This document shows, in pieces, positions 11,113-22,963 of a DNA stretch of 64,000 bases. This DNA comes from Talaromyces rugulosus (taxonomy: Eukaryota > Ascomycota > Eurotiomycetes > Eurotiales > Trichocomaceae). The position numbers and the translations under genes were made by a program. How positions within the stretch are numbered: the first letter of the stretch is position 1; the number at the start of each line of letters is the position of its first letter. The notes beneath the pieces were generated by a model, which was not told the DNA's origin, did not search any database, and saw only the letters and a program-made list of their open reading frames with translations. The stretch spans positions 5,297,511 to 5,361,510 of the forward strand of contig NC_049564.1 in assembly GCF_013368755.1 (NCBI RefSeq), given 5' to 3'.

Positions 11113-12370
11113 CTATCCATGTGTGGATACATAATTTTCCGATATCTCTTCACCCCATACATCCACATCACCAGAGAATACGGATCCCATACGATAAATA
11201 TCGTCCCACCCCGCACACAACCAATATCCCAATTCTGGCTGGGCAGTAGCATCACCAAGCCCTTTCCAAATTCGATTCCCGGATTGTTCGTCAAACTTGG
11301 CAATCACTTCTCCCGGATTTTGTTTCAACCGCCGTCGCCAAATACTCTGCCACCCCCCCAGCTGGATAGCAATGTTAACATCCCTCCCCGGCCCCAAAGC
11401 CCGTACCATCTCGTCAATCGGACTCAGGATAACCCTCTCAACCTCGCCCACAGGATCTTCAAAGATCTTCGGCTCCGGTGGTGCGATATGACTCTGCAAG
11501 GAGATATATAGGTGATGAAGATTAGGAAAGGTTTCTAGGACTATGCGGCATAATTCGTGAAGTGTTGAATCAGCCCCGGACAGTGGTTCGGGGGATGCCG
11601 TGACGGCCCTCTCCCAGAGTATACCGACCAGGTTATTTTTCTCGCTGTAGTATTTCTGACGGGGCTTCTTTAGATCCCAGATCAGGACTAGAGAGGAGAT
11701 TCTGGCTAGCCTTTGGAGAGGGAGCAACCGAGACAAGTTCTGTTGGAGCTCTAGGCCGGAGAAGTGGAATTTATTTGTTGTGAATAGAATTTCTATTCCA
11801 TCTTGATATCTATATCAATATTAGTAAACCAATACTAATCATATCAGGGAATATGTGGATTTACGCCATACGACAAGCAAGCAACCATCCCATCACCCCG
11901 ATAGAGCAGCCCGCAGGCACAGGGGGTCCCGTATATCCACGCGAATACAACGGTGTCGGCACACAGTGATCATCAAACGGGGGGCGTACATTCTGATGCG
12001 CAACAAAGGCATCGGACAGCTTCGTCCAGCGGTGGCACTCGCAGCTAAACCATCGCCAGGTGGATTGTTGAACGTGATCAGGGCGCAATGTATTATCTGT
12101 TTGAGCCTGGGGCGGGTACAGCGGACCATACCTCAGATCCACATGGAGGGTGCGCTGGCCAAATGCAAACACCAGAATCTCTTGTCTGATTTCCAGCGGG
12201 AGTCGTCCGAAGAGCCCGTAGTTGTTGCGGTGATACTGTTGGCAGGCTTCTGTTAGTGGCGGTATAGCCGGGGTGTTGAGAAATGGGAGTGGAGGGGGTG
12301 CCTCCTCAGGTTCATCCACGGTCACTTTTGGATGGATGATCTTCTTTGTCCATTTTTTGATCGATTTCAT
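11113..12370 (-). CDS. DUF7730-like fungal protein, two exons
   Basis: Exon 1 is 12370-11865 and exon 2 is 11809-11113. The 55-nt intron (11810-11864) has donor GTAAAT, a perfect TACTAAT branch site and acceptor ATAG, and the joined frame gives 400 codons. The protein starts with a basic segment (MKSIKKWTKKIIHPK) and then a Pro-rich linker. From about residue 55 it has the family signature LFGRLPLEIRQEILVFAFG with a later LLACRMAYQDGIEILFTTN and NLSRLLPLQRL, the pattern of the fungal DUF7730 group. Its function is unknown; such proteins resemble F-box-like domains lacking a known enzyme. Its frame is intact and its base composition is normal, unlike the decayed P450 next to it. Without the splice the upstream part would seem to end at a TAA inside the intron. 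Confidence 0.8.
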
Positions 12371-12906
12371 TGTCTTTGGGTATTAGAGATTAACCCCTGG
12401 TATATATACCATAATTTAAACCGTGATCTGCAGTGTTTATGGGCATTACACCCACTAGCGAAAGTTTCGGCCCAAAAACCCCTCACGCGCGCGCGACGCG
12501 TTTCAACCCATAACTTTACACAATGCCACCATGTTAGAGTGTCACTATGGTTCGGTTATGGTTCTTGATTAGCTGAACCAGTCTAGTTCGATTTCTAGAC
12601 CTTTAAACTGAATGGTTTTTTACTTTATTTAGTTTAGTTTAGTTTAGTTATTATAAATAAGATCAAACTATATAATTTCTATATATCATTATTATAGAAA
12701 AATTATATAAAGAATTAGAATTGTTAAATCTCTTTATATAACTTTATATAAGTAGTATAATATTAAAGTCTTAGACTTTAATTATTTTATTTCTGTAATG
12801 CAATAGACATACGTCAGAATGAATGGGAGAAGAAAGATGCTTTGTTCAGTAACTATCTCGCTATATACATAAGAGGACAGATTATTATTGTGGTGGAAGA
12901 TATGAC
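12371..12906. other. Intergenic, AT-rich at 12600-12790
   Basis: This is the upstream side of the DUF7730-like gene. A GC-rich CGCGCGCGACGCG patch lies near 12486-12500 and AT-rich filler follows. No gene was recognised. Confidence 0.45.
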
Positions 12907-13131
12907 TGTGAGGATTATTCTCAGAGAGCAGGCAAACGTTCAGAATAATAGTATATGTATGGTCCTATACAGTACTAAACTGATTGCTGAGTCTTTATAT
13001 GATTTCCAGAAGGTGCTATGGTATATATGGCCTCAGGTAGTAGTGGCTTGGCGAAGGATTGCAACCCTGTGAGGCTGGTGCATCCGCAGCAGCGCCGCAG
13101 TGTGGCGTGAGGTGGATGTGTCAGCCTCACA
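12907..13131 (-). repeat. Solo LTR with 5-bp target site duplication ATGAC
   Basis: This 225-bp LTR begins TGTGAGG and ends CCTCACA (perfect 7-bp inverted ends). It is flanked by ATGAC on both sides (12902-12906 and 13132-13136), the 5-bp duplication that LTR integrases leave. It is inverted relative to the LTR at 25627-25837 and shares with it the internal GCCTGCTCTCT, CAATCAGTTT and CCTCACAG blocks. No internal retrotransposon sequence is left, so LTR-LTR recombination removed it. Confidence 0.85.
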
Positions 13132-14230
13132 ATGACCGCCCCATGGAATGGGCCAGTGTGAGCAGCGGCAGGATGTTTGTCGAACTGGCACTTACTTGTA
13201 GCAGACAGGGCACATATGAAACCTCAGGCAGTTATTGCAATTCTAATTCAATTCACTATCTTAATCTCTGACTTGCTCGCGCGTGAGTACATAAAAAGAA
13301 TCCCAAAGTTCCCGGCGGCCGGGGAAACCACCTTTCCGAGGGTCCAATGCAGTGGTTTCCCACTGCACTACTAAATTTGAGATCTATTAAGACAGTAATT
13401 ACTCAAAACACGCATGATAGGGACATTTTATGACTTCCAAAACTATGATCGCACCTTACCCGGGGCAGTATGATGATTTAGAGGCTCACTATACTCCGTA
13501 TGTTCTCTGCAACTACAGTCACTCGGATACTTCCATTTTCTTTTCCATGCCCTACCTTGCATTGGCTTAGTACATATGCGGTTAGATTGTAATGGATTCA
13601 CCCGAGGGCCAGTCAACCAGTCCCTTGGTAAGAGCTTTAACAGAATGGTCGAAAGGGACCTCTTAGCTATTGAGTCATTGACATCCTAGGCCGTTTCGTG
13701 GCAAGGTCGGGAAAAGAAAATTCAGCTCATGGCCGTCCAAAAAAGAGGCGTCAAATTGCTGATTCGAACTTCCACACTCAGGCGATGAACAAAGCGTCTA
13801 GCGCTGCCGATCTTTTTGAGGGGTTGGGTCCTAGTCCCGTGTAGGATTCAGCGTAAATACTAAATAGCTTTAATACGAGGGTCAAGGTTTGGCGCTACCG
13901 CGCTTCCGAGGGCCCCGACCGTATGGTAACGAATTCATTCATTATTTGTTGGTCGAGCGTTGATAGGTTGGAAAACTAGGTTTCAAACAAGTCCATCCGT
14001 CCCGCGGTTAGAGTCAGGTTAGAGTCAGGAGGCCTGACGCCCCAACAATGCATTATTACTTAACCCACCAGTCCTTCTGCATCTTCTCTCTATCATGCTT
14101 TCCCAAAGTCTCCCCGCGTCAGTAATAAGAATCTATCGCTTGCAGGACTCCAAGTATTTGTGGTGTGGATCCTATTCCTCTATGCGCGGCAAATGAACAA
14201 ATCCGTTACCCTAAGGACACCTGTTCAGCA
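13132..14230. other. Intergenic; upstream region of the CFEM gene
   Basis: No gene was recognised. Composition is moderate, unlike the A/T blocks elsewhere, so a lost gene or a long promoter is possible. Confidence 0.4.
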
Positions 14231-15852
14231 ATGAAGTGTCTAGCAATTTTTGCGGGAATAATGATCGCGAGCGACTATGTCTCCGCTCAGCGCCAACCTC
14301 CATATCCTCCATATCCTCCATATCCTCAATATTCTCCATATCCGCAATGCGCGGTATGCAATCTACCCCAACTCGGAGAACCGGCACTAACCGGGATCTA
14401 GGACAACTGCACAGTCACAACGGCATCACAATTCAATTGTTCTCTAACCGATGTCACCTGCAGCTGCTCGAGCCAATTTCTCGACGTTCTCTTTCCATGC
14501 ATCGATACGGAATGTACTGTGTTGGATAGCTTGACTGCCAAAAATGTTACCGCCAATGCGAGGTGTCATCAGCCAGACCCCGATGATGGGAAGATTTTGG
14601 TCATCATTGTGCCGATGTGTGGCGCTATTGCGACATTGGTTCTGGGGGTGAGAATAGCTACGGCCTTTCTGCGGCGGTCCCGGTTAACTGTCGAGGATTA
14701 TTTGATCATGGCCTCATGGGTAAGCTTCTTTTATCTGACGCAGTCATATATAATCCTCAGAAAAGGTAACTTGATTGGCATTTACAGTTGATAGTTGTCA
14801 GCCATGTTGCCTTTTCAGTTGAAAGTAAGTACTCGCTTGATTCAAGGAGTTACCCACAGTAAACAGATCCGTTGATACGAACACACAGTGTACAAGACCG
14901 GGGTGGGTCGAAAAATATGGAGTATTCCTCTAGAGAACACCTACTTTAACATGAAGGTCAGTAACAGTTTCCTCTCCGAATCCATCCTTTCCGCTTATTC
15001 ATAGGTGCTAATCCGCTGTTTTGGATGTGCAGCTGTTTTTCTTTGCAGACATTGGGTATCTTACTGGTATTTCCTTGACGAAAATATCCATACTTCTATT
15101 TTATCTTCGGGTATTCCCCAACATGCTCGTCACCTTGTATGCCTTCATTGGTGTGATATCATGCTATAATGTGTCGTTTGTCGTGGCCCTTCTGGCGTCA
15201 CATATCCCAGTTAGCGGCGTGTGGACGGCTTGGGACGGCAAATTCACTGGCCGCCATATTAATGTCGATCTCATGTGGTATGTGGCTGCCAGCCTGAATC
15301 TCGCTTTGGATCTGGGAATCATACTTCTACCAATCTGGCAATTGCGGCACTTGCGTATGAGCTTTAGCAAAAAGGTGCGGGCTAGCTTGATGTTTCTAGG
15401 CGGAACTTTGTACGTATAGACATCTCTATGGCTGGTGCGCACGTCCTAACCAACTACCCAGTGTCATTATTACCTCCGCTATCCGCATGCCCAACCTCCG
15501 CGATTCTTCTGCACCGATCAACCTCATGCGTGTGGACTCGGTCATTGCTCTCGGTTGGTGGAGCACTGTTGAGGTCACGGCTAGCATTCTAGTGGCGTCG
15601 ATGCCCAGCATACGCCTCTTTGTCTTGTACTTCTTTCCGCGAGCCGAATCCGAGGCCAGCGGCGGTGGTGGCTTTTCAGGCAGCCCGAATCGGGACATTC
15701 ACTGGCGCAAACCACCTACAAGAAGTAATATCCCCAAATGTAAGCGGAGGGGGTTGAACGTTCTGGGGACGGATTATGCCCTAGAAAGTTCATCGACACA
15801 AGATTTAGTTGATATAGTGACGTTGAGTCAGCCCAAGGGGTTTCATGAGTAA
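14231..15852 (+). CDS. CFEM-domain seven-helix (rhodopsin-like, PTH11-type) membrane protein, six exons
   Basis: The exons are 14231-14353, 14402-14719, 14788-14824, 14889-14956, 15033-15409 and 15462-15852. The introns are 48, 68, 64, 76 and 52 nt, and phases agree throughout, giving 437 codons. The signal peptide is MKCLAIFAGIMIASDYVSA. A PYPPYP linker (imperfect CCATATCCT repeat) follows. Then comes a CFEM domain with the Cys pattern CADNC, FNC, TCSCSS, PCIDTEC. From about residue 105 there are seven hydrophobic helices of the fungal rhodopsin-like family (ILVIIVPMCGAIATLVLGV, DIGYLTGISLTKISILLFY, LNLALDLGIILLP). The conserved ENTYFNMK sits before the fourth exon end. The tail is polar. 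The first intron (donor GTATGC, branch CACTAAC) is a multiple of three and holds an in-frame TAG, so an unspliced reading would wrongly look broken. Related proteins act as surface receptors, for example in host sensing; the role here is not known. Confidence 0.85.
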
Positions 15853-17284
15853 CTTTCTCGTTGTGACCTTGTCTTTCGAGGTGAATTGAGAATGTTGAGC
15901 TTTCATCGTTAATTTGGAATTTCATGTGCCCCGTAAAGTTTGTCAGCTCCGGTGGTGCGATATTCTATTAGGCGATTTACAGGATATACGTGAGTGTGGC
16001 TGTCGCATCTTCGTGGTGTACCGGAAGATCTAGTGGGAGAGCCCCTTGATTGAGCGAGCATGGGAATTCTTGTGAGGCACGACTTCATAGTCATATCGCA
16101 AGTACACGTTGCTATTGTCCTATCCAGCACTTCGCAGCAATTGCTGAAGAAAGATCAGACTATCTTCCAGGGCGAGGGCTATCTCCTGATAAAAGAATCC
16201 AAGGGAGTTCGACTGAATAAAATTAATAACCGGGTCAAGATATACATCAAAGTGATCAACAATTACTGAGCGAAACCGAACTTATACTTAGTAAGGATTA
16301 TAGTCAATCTTAGTGATATTAACACTAATAGCGTTTCCTGCTATCTTTGTAGTGATAGATCCAACAATACCAGCGTTTATATTTAATCTGATCAGCCATC
16401 CAACTCTGACTGGAGCAGCAGCAATAATAGTTAATACTATAATAACTATGGCAACTCCTCTAACTACAGAAGAGATAATGATCTTGTCCTACTACCTTCT
16501 TTACTGGACATCTGGCATTTGAGTAGAAACAACTGGATTAGCTATAATAGATATAGACTGAGACATTATATCGAGTTATTAAGAGGTTATAAATATTATA
16601 AGAAAGATTAACAATTAATTTCTTTAAATTATTTCGGTTAAAATCTACTTTTTTCATAGATCTATAGATCTCTCTTTGTACAGCATAAAAAATATATTAG
16701 AAAATAGAAAAGCCACAGTGGATAGAAACCCTTTTATACCCATTGATTCTCCCCATCATTCTGTGATTGGTAATTATTTTTATAAGAGGTATGCTGTCTC
16801 TGATAGAATTGTATCGTCATCAAATAGTGCCCTGCGAGCAAAACTGGCCTGCATCGAACACAGTCAAAGCAGGTTGCGCTAACCTTAAATATAAGTAGCT
16901 GCAGGTAGAAGCGAACAAATATATACTGCATCACTTTGATTAGAACTGTAGACAGATAGCTGATAACTAGATCCTCGATCTTACACTACATAGTGCCACT
17001 ATCAGCACCTCCACGCCTGTTGACCATAGCTTCCCCGTTCTTGATCATAATCCATATATATCCCTCGCCCAACTTTACTAGATAGTCAATGTATAGCTGA
17101 CAAGGTGATATTAATAAACATATACGGTAATGCATATAAATGGCCTCGACAGTCCTAGCGCATCGATCCAGCCCCGATAGCGAATTCTTTAGACCGGTCA
17201 TATGACTCTCAACCAAAAATATTCCAAAGAGGCCTTCACGCCAACGACATATCACCTAAAAAGCATAGCGACACCACTAGAATC
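15853..17284. other. Intergenic, AT-rich
   Basis: Only short frames of low complexity are present. No gene, RNA or clear transposon was recognised. Confidence 0.45.
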
Positions 17285-17690
17285 TGCCCCGCTGACCTCA
17301 GATTACTTGGAAATGGCAAACAGGATGCTTATCTCAACCTTGATTATAATAATCTCCTCTTTGTCCATCTGGATGGCAAACCTGTCGACGGTCAGACATA
17401 CAACATTATCCACAAAGACAACGAAAGCACTCCAAAATGCGTATCGTATTTAACGAGAAGGGCAATGTTGTGGATATGTATATATAGACGACCCAGATGC
17501 TGGCATGTAGACTAGAAGGCGTATAAAAGTTCCAATTCGGACAAGGTGACAGTTGATCCCACCACCGTCACTGTCACAACGGGCGTTCTGGCGGGCAGCA
17601 CGTCCTGACTCACGTTCCCTGCGAGTACGACTGGGCGCCAGACGAGATTGGGAAACGCAGTGAGCGTAGTGACACCCATGCCGTTTACGT
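17285..17690 (+). pseudogene. Unidentified decayed protein-coding fragment
   Basis: A coding-like stretch appears in pieces: LRLLGNGKQDAYLNLDYNN then LFVHLDGKPVDGQTYNIIHK (about 17290-17420). After a frame change come MRIVFNEKGNVVDMYI and a stop (about 17437-17487), and later VTVDPTTVTVTTGVLAGSTS, a stop, and TGRQTRLGNAVSVVTPM (about 17541-17690). The balanced amino-acid use suggests a real former gene with frameshifts and stops. I do not recognise the family. Confidence 0.35.
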
Positions 17691-18103
17691 GCCGTTATTA
17701 ACTGCATTAAACATATCAATAGGATTTTCTTTCTTGTAGATTGCTTGATGCCTTCCATCTTGACAAACCCTTAGCTTAGCTGAAAAGATAGAAAAGGAAA
17801 TTGAAGGATTAAGACTAAATTTATATATAAATCACCATCAATTAGGAAATAGTAGTTGTTCGAGAGCGTATCCTCGTGACTAGTTTTTTATGAAATTGCA
17901 TCTGCTTCTCAGGAAGTCTTCAGATGACTACCTAGCACCTCCATCCCCGCGGAATAGAGCGCAGAAATCATATCAGATTGAAGGCGGGAGGGATGGCTCT
18001 GAGATATCTACCATGTTGGAAGGATATAATAATCCCTTCAACGATCCGACTCAGCATCTCTGAAAGTATCAATAGTACCTTTTACCCCTTCCGGCGCAAT
18101 AGA
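17691..18103. other. Intergenic
   Basis: Nothing was recognised. It is AT-rich near 17760-17840. Confidence 0.4.
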
Positions 18104-18487
18104 CTATACACCTTCTTCAATCGGGTTACGCCAACAATCCAACAAACGCTCCAGCCGCAGAGGGCGGTAGTAGTTACCACCAAAAGGCTTGAATCCATGC
18201 TGAAAGAGGTCTGCAAAGCTTCCCCTATCAGCAAGCTCCCCATCGCTTCTTCGTGCGCCTACGCTCCTACCATCATTGAGGGTGAACGGAAGCAAAAGCC
18301 GAAACCCGTCCTCGGCCGTGTCAAGACCGTTTCTCTCCACCGCCTCGGTATACAGGCCTGCAGAGACGCGAGACGGTGTAATCGTATCAATGGATATTGA
18401 AAAGAAGCCCCTCAATAAAAATGGACTTGTTGTTCTCGTGAACTGGACAGGACGTTGGTCTCCGCCTTCGGCAGGGAAAAGGCGCAC
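18104..18487 (-). CDS. Unrecognised open frame, possibly a gene fragment
   Basis: A 127-codon frame with balanced composition reads in part FRLLLPFTLNDGRSVGARR and FADLFQHGFKPFGGNYYRPL, which looks like real protein. It has no ATG near its upstream end (the first codon is GTG) and no obvious splice partner. It may therefore be an internal fragment or an exon whose partners decayed. An overlapping 140-codon frame on the plus strand looks less protein-like. No function can be given. Confidence 0.25.
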   Translation of the reverse strand: MRLFPAEGGDQRPVQFTRTTSPFLLRGFFSISIDTITPSRVSAGLYTEAVERNGLDTAEDGFRLLLPFTLNDGRSVGARRSDGELADRGSFADLFQHGFKPFGGNYYRPLRLERLLDCWRNPIEEGV

Positions 18488-20557
18488 CGGCGGTGCAGTG
18501 TGTTGAGAGCGAAGCCTACATGCATGATACTACAATAACGCTAAACTATGAAAGGAAAGGTGGGCTGTTAAGGACAGAAGAAGGACCAAACCAACAATGG
18601 CAGGCTTACAAGATTGTGGGTTAGTCAAGGGTAGAGTGCATCCCCTATAGGACATAGACAATATGCATGTGATAGACATAGAATTACACTAGTTAGCACA
18701 AGCTGCTATGCAGGATATGCTAGTACAATGCACATGCTAACAACTCTATGAAATGTGGCATAGTGTCGTCCCAATATACTACTAAGCTTATTGTTTATAG
18801 CTCAATCACTATATAATAAGCATTTCCTTCTATACTATTTACTAGCTTATTCCTACGCCCTTAAACTAGACGCAGGCTCAAGCCTTTCAACCCGTAACAG
18901 TAGCATTCTCATCCCGCTGTAAGAGATAAGGTACATAGTATATTTTATTTCAAAGCTTGAGATATCTGATCTATGCCTCACCCTGTGAAGGGAGAATATA
19001 CTGACGGCATGAAGAAATTCCTGGTTGTGGGGTTGGATTTTATCATGTTTCTGCGAAGATTCAGCCAAACTGAAATGGGGGAGTAGCGAAATTGACACTT
19101 CTCATTCACAAATCAAACCGACACACCTGACGAGTCATTACGATTAACACGCTCAGACTCGGCCAAACGGTCTCGGGGGAAACATAATGACTCATAGACA
19201 TCATAGGACAAATTGACCTGCACTTTGCACATGTCTGCTTCTAATAAAAAAATTCATCAACTGTTTAAATACAATTATGACCATGACTTCGCATATATTA
19301 CATGGTGCAACTGATTCGTGCCCATACTGCTTCCTGTAAGACCTCCACTGTTCGTTCACTATGTTCTCCCTACGTCGTTGTCTTAGGGACCTCTTTCAGA
19401 TGAAAGTCATTTGGTGTTTTCCAATCAGGAACAGGATAGTACGATCCCTAATCAGATTAGCTATGCCAATAACAGGATGAAGTTTCGTATTAGCTGTGAG
19501 ATAAAGGAGGACCAAATGCCCGTCTCATCCGTGTAGAATATCTTCATGCGACCGGTGTCTCGAAATCTAATACAAAGAAATACATTGGCGTCGCATCACT
19601 CATTTCATATGCTGTATTAATGAGAGTTTGCCCACGTTGATATCGTCTCTGTCGTTTTTGTTTCCGAGTCTTTGCGTGTGGAAGAGATTTCTTTGTCATT
19701 TTGATGGCTACTGTCCTCTCGATCGTCTTTATCGTTGCTGTAAAGTAAGGAGGAAACTGACGGGTGGACTTAAATCACCCTGTTGAATATCTCGGTGGCT
19801 GTGTGTGGCTGATGGTATAGGAAAGTGGGTCTGTGCATATGCATGTATATATAAACAGTCTATCTACCCCTCTTATAATTATAATGAACAACTTTTTGAC
19901 ATGCTACTCAACATTGAACATCTTCCAACATTAGAAGTTTTTAATATTGGAATTCAATATATGAAATAAAGTTCCACTGAAACCACATATTTGAGTCATC
20001 AATGTCGGGCTTTCATTTGCTCGTACAGTAGGTTGCATAATTAGCTTGACAGTCCAATAAACATTACTCTCAACTAACTAATGTGTTTCCCTAGATCGCC
20101 GGACACACGCCGTGAACGGACGAGTCCATAGGTTCGACTTCTAAGGTCTCTCCCTCGCAAGTTTATCGATATATAACTTTTATATTATTGTTCTGTAGGT
20201 ACTTCTCCCCTAGGAAACCTTTCGCAACTATAATAAGCGCGTCTGTTAGTTATGCTATCGATCACTCTAGCGGTTTTCCTTTGCTTAATCGTAGCCGTGG
20301 GAATTTTTTCAAAGTTTGAAGAACTCAATTGCTAGTTCTGTAAGAAATAAATATCTCCAAGCCGTGAAGGCTACGCCGACCAAAAGTATCACTATATAGT
20401 AGAGTATAGAATAACCTTTAGGTTTTTACGCGCACCTTTACTTTATTACACTATAGACCTAGCTAAGACAAGAAATACTATATAACACAAACCCCCTACT
20501 CCCTAATTAGGTAGTGAATTAGAGGTAGTTACTACTATTCCCGTCTTACTACTACCC
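18488..20557. other. Gene-free stretch, about 2 kb
   Basis: No open frame of note, RNA gene or transposon was recognised on either strand. Composition is mixed and AT-leaning. Confidence 0.45.
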
Positions 20558-21586
20558 TTATGCCCTCTCTCCCTCTCCCTCTTCCATCAAAGCCTTCCAA
20601 TCGGTCTCTTTCGGCCTCCAACCCAGCTCGAGCAGCTTGTCAGATCTCGTTCTTTCACCACAACCCCACATGATGGGGCCAAACAGATGGATTTCTCTTG
20701 CGGCATCAACCGACACGCTTTCTACCTCTCCAAAACCTAAGCGCTCACTGATAGCTTTGGCCCTTTCCATCATACTCAGGTCTCCGGTACGCACAAAGTA
20801 GTAGCCGTCCTGATTTACTCCTACTTGTCCGCATCTCTCACTCCCACTCTTCAGTGCCTGTTCCATCAGGAACACGACCGCATCTCCCAAATCACCAATG
20901 GAACACCACGACCATGTTGCGGTACCCTTGCCGATTACAAAGGCCCATCCACGGCTCTTAACCGCTGCATAATAAAACGCCGCATTGCTCTCCTTCTTCA
21001 GATGACCCTTGCCCCGGCCCCACAATTGACCAGGCGAGACCAGCATTGTGCCCACCCCTTTAGCAGTACTGTGAGCTACGATGGCTTGATCAGCACCAGC
21101 GTGCATCCGATCCTTAGGAACGTTCAGTATTGTATGCGCGTCCGTGATATCGCTCCAGGGACGGCTGCTCGCCCTAAGATTCCCAGTGATGGGATTCGAG
21201 AGGTCGATAAGACTACGCGGGCCGGTTAGACTGATGAGCCGTGGCATGGGCGATCCAGTGGTGGTACGGGATGCCAACCCATCTATCATCGCGCAAACGG
21301 CGGGGACATTGTCACCTCCAGCGTGGATGACGAAGTCGGCCTCCGCTGCCGTAGATATGAGGAGAGAAAGGGAGGAAAGTTCGCCGATGATGGGGGTGAG
21401 ATTTGAATAGACCGATTGGAGTTCTTTAGCATCCCTTTCCTCACGGATCAAAGCTTTGACGCGAACACTAGGATGTGCCTTTAAGAGACAAGAGAGGATA
21501 GTGCCGCCGACGAATCCGGTTACACCAGTGAGAAAAACGCAGCGTGATGTGGGCGTTGTTGTAGGATCAGGCTCCAAACTCATCAT
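20558..21586 (-). CDS. NAD(P)-dependent epimerase/reductase (extended Rossmann fold)
   Basis: This is a single-exon gene of 342 codons. ATG 21586 is chosen because the frame further upstream has no ATG before the TTG at 21640. The nucleotide-binding glycine motif is FLTGVTGFVGGTIL (G21xxG24xxG27), followed by VKALIREE, the second strand with basic residues that often prefers NADP. Further blocks are DFVIHAGGDN (strand 4), RLISLTGPRSL, MLVSPGQLWGRG and WSWCSIGDLGDAVVFLME. These are typical of the atypical or extended short-chain reductases that include NmrA-like and dihydroflavonol-reductase-like fungal proteins. A canonical YxxxK pair is not evident, so catalysis is uncertain. The frame is intact and GC-richer than its AT-rich surroundings. 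The next intact gene lies 850 bp away, so no operon-like or cluster context is clear. Confidence 0.85.
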   Translation of the reverse strand: MMSLEPDPTTTPTSRCVFLTGVTGFVGGTILSCLLKAHPSVRVKALIREERDAKELQSVYSNLTPIIGELSSLSLLISTAAEADFVIHAGGDNVPAVCAMIDGLASRTTTGSPMPRLISLTGPRSLIDLSNPITGNLRASSRPWSDITDAHTILNVPKDRMHAGADQAIVAHSTAKGVGTMLVSPGQLWGRGKGHLKKESNAAFYYAAVKSRGWAFVIGKGTATWSWCSIGDLGDAVVFLMEQALKSGSERCGQVGVNQDGYYFVRTGDLSMMERAKAISERLGFGEVESVSVDAAREIHLFGPIMWGCGERTRSDKLLELGWRPKETDWKALMEEGEGERA

Positions 21587-22437
21587 CGCGAACGAATATT
21601 CAAGATAGGAACAGTGAACAGTTGACTGCTGTACAAACAAAGAAGTATTAAAGGGTTTTTATTCTATAGTTGTGGTGCTCTTTACTGCGGCTGATAGCAC
21701 ACGCTAAAGCAAAAGACGTCACGGGACCACGGGGCCAGGCTGTCACAGGACCGTGGAGTTAAGCTAAGATAGCTTTATTATTATAAAGCTATACTACTAA
21801 AGCTATAATCTTTATCTTTATATCTTCTTAGTTCTTACTATCTATCAATTCATGTTTAGTAGTATAGAGCTATAATAATATTATAATAAATAACTGTTTA
21901 CCTTTAGAAATTCCTAGATCTTTTAGCATTTATAAGCTATTATAAATAAAGATTAATGTGACGTACCTTTTCCAAAGATATTTGATTCCTATCTAGGGGT
22001 GCGGTTAGGGTGGCCGCAGAGATGGGAAATCTCAGTTGTTATGGCGTGGAAGCAGGAAGATAAATAGAAAGCTTAGTTATAAAATTAACTAGGATAATAA
22101 CTAACGTATTTCACGACCCCACTGTAGATACATCAATTGATCCTTTTTCCTGTGCCTATGCTCCTGCTTGTGAGCTTCTGACCTTCAATATACACTAACA
22201 GCTTCCTCAATCTAGGATGATTACACATATTTTGATCACCAAGTTATCCAGTAACGACTGTTCCTCCATATATCCTGCTCCGTCCTTCACTTAACCAGCG
22301 CAAGTACCGCCCAGTTCTGCCCACCACGGACCATGTCATCAGGGCTGAGCTGGCGATTGGCCTAACTGCTCCATGACTCGCCAGTGCGACCAACCGTCCC
22401 GCTGCAAGGCGGCCATTGGCCATGTATAATGCCTAGA
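21587..22437. other. Intergenic, AT-rich at 21760-21960
   Basis: This is the upstream region of the reductase gene and the downstream side of the small secreted protein. No gene was recognised. Confidence 0.45.
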
Positions 22438-22963
22438 TCACTCATCATACCCCTTTACTGCGTCCAACCACTGTACTTCGAAGCTATTCCAGCCCACTGA
22501 AGAAGCCCTATGACCACCTTCTTCAGATAGACCGACTTGACGTTCTTCGTCACTGGAACAGTCCACTGACTCAAAGGGGAAAACGTCCCACCCTGCTTCA
22601 CTGACTTTCCAGTATGGGCCGTCTCCGAATAGACCCACCGATTGAAGTTTGAGTCTAGTGTCGACACTCACGCATCCACTTGGCACACTGTTACCGAAGC
22701 TATCAACTTGTGGTCCAGAAAATGTTGCGTCCTCGGTGAAGGCGACACCCCTAGTATTAAAGTCAGCAAATTCAGATGGGCATGGAAAGGAGTCAACCCA
22801 AAGGCCTCTAGACTCCAGACTACTGAAGACATTTGGAGCTTGAGAGCACTAAACGGGTGTATAGTGCTGAAAGATCATACCAACGACCGCTAACCGCTTT
22901 GCCAACTGATGCGAAGGACAGGACTGCAAGAACAGCGAAACCAGAGTTAATTGAGAAACGCAT
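22438..22963 (-). CDS. Small secreted protein, two exons (candidate effector)
   Basis: Exon 1 (22963-22895) encodes the signal peptide MRFSINSGFAVLAVLSFASV, ending near GKA. A 46-nt intron (22849-22894, donor GTTAGC, acceptor GTTTAG) leads in phase 0 to exon 2 (22848-22438). The product is 159 codons. The mature part has four Cys (CSQAPN, PCPSEF, GCVSV, DCSSDE), enough for two disulfides, and an acidic C-terminus. The intron donor is not the consensus GTATGT/GTAAGT, so the exact junction is less sure than the two exons themselves. I recognise no family. Small size, secretion and Cys content, together with transposons close on its upstream side, are features of fungal effectors or other secreted competition proteins. 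This is context, not proof. Confidence 0.6.

Noticed and set aside
13741..13800. Possible tRNA because of a GTTCGAATC box on the minus strand
   Set aside because: The flanks do not form a T-stem or an acceptor stem.
14351..14401. Premature stop in the CFEM gene
   Set aside because: The stop lies in a 48-nt intron with good donor, branch and acceptor; splicing restores the CFEM Cys spacing.
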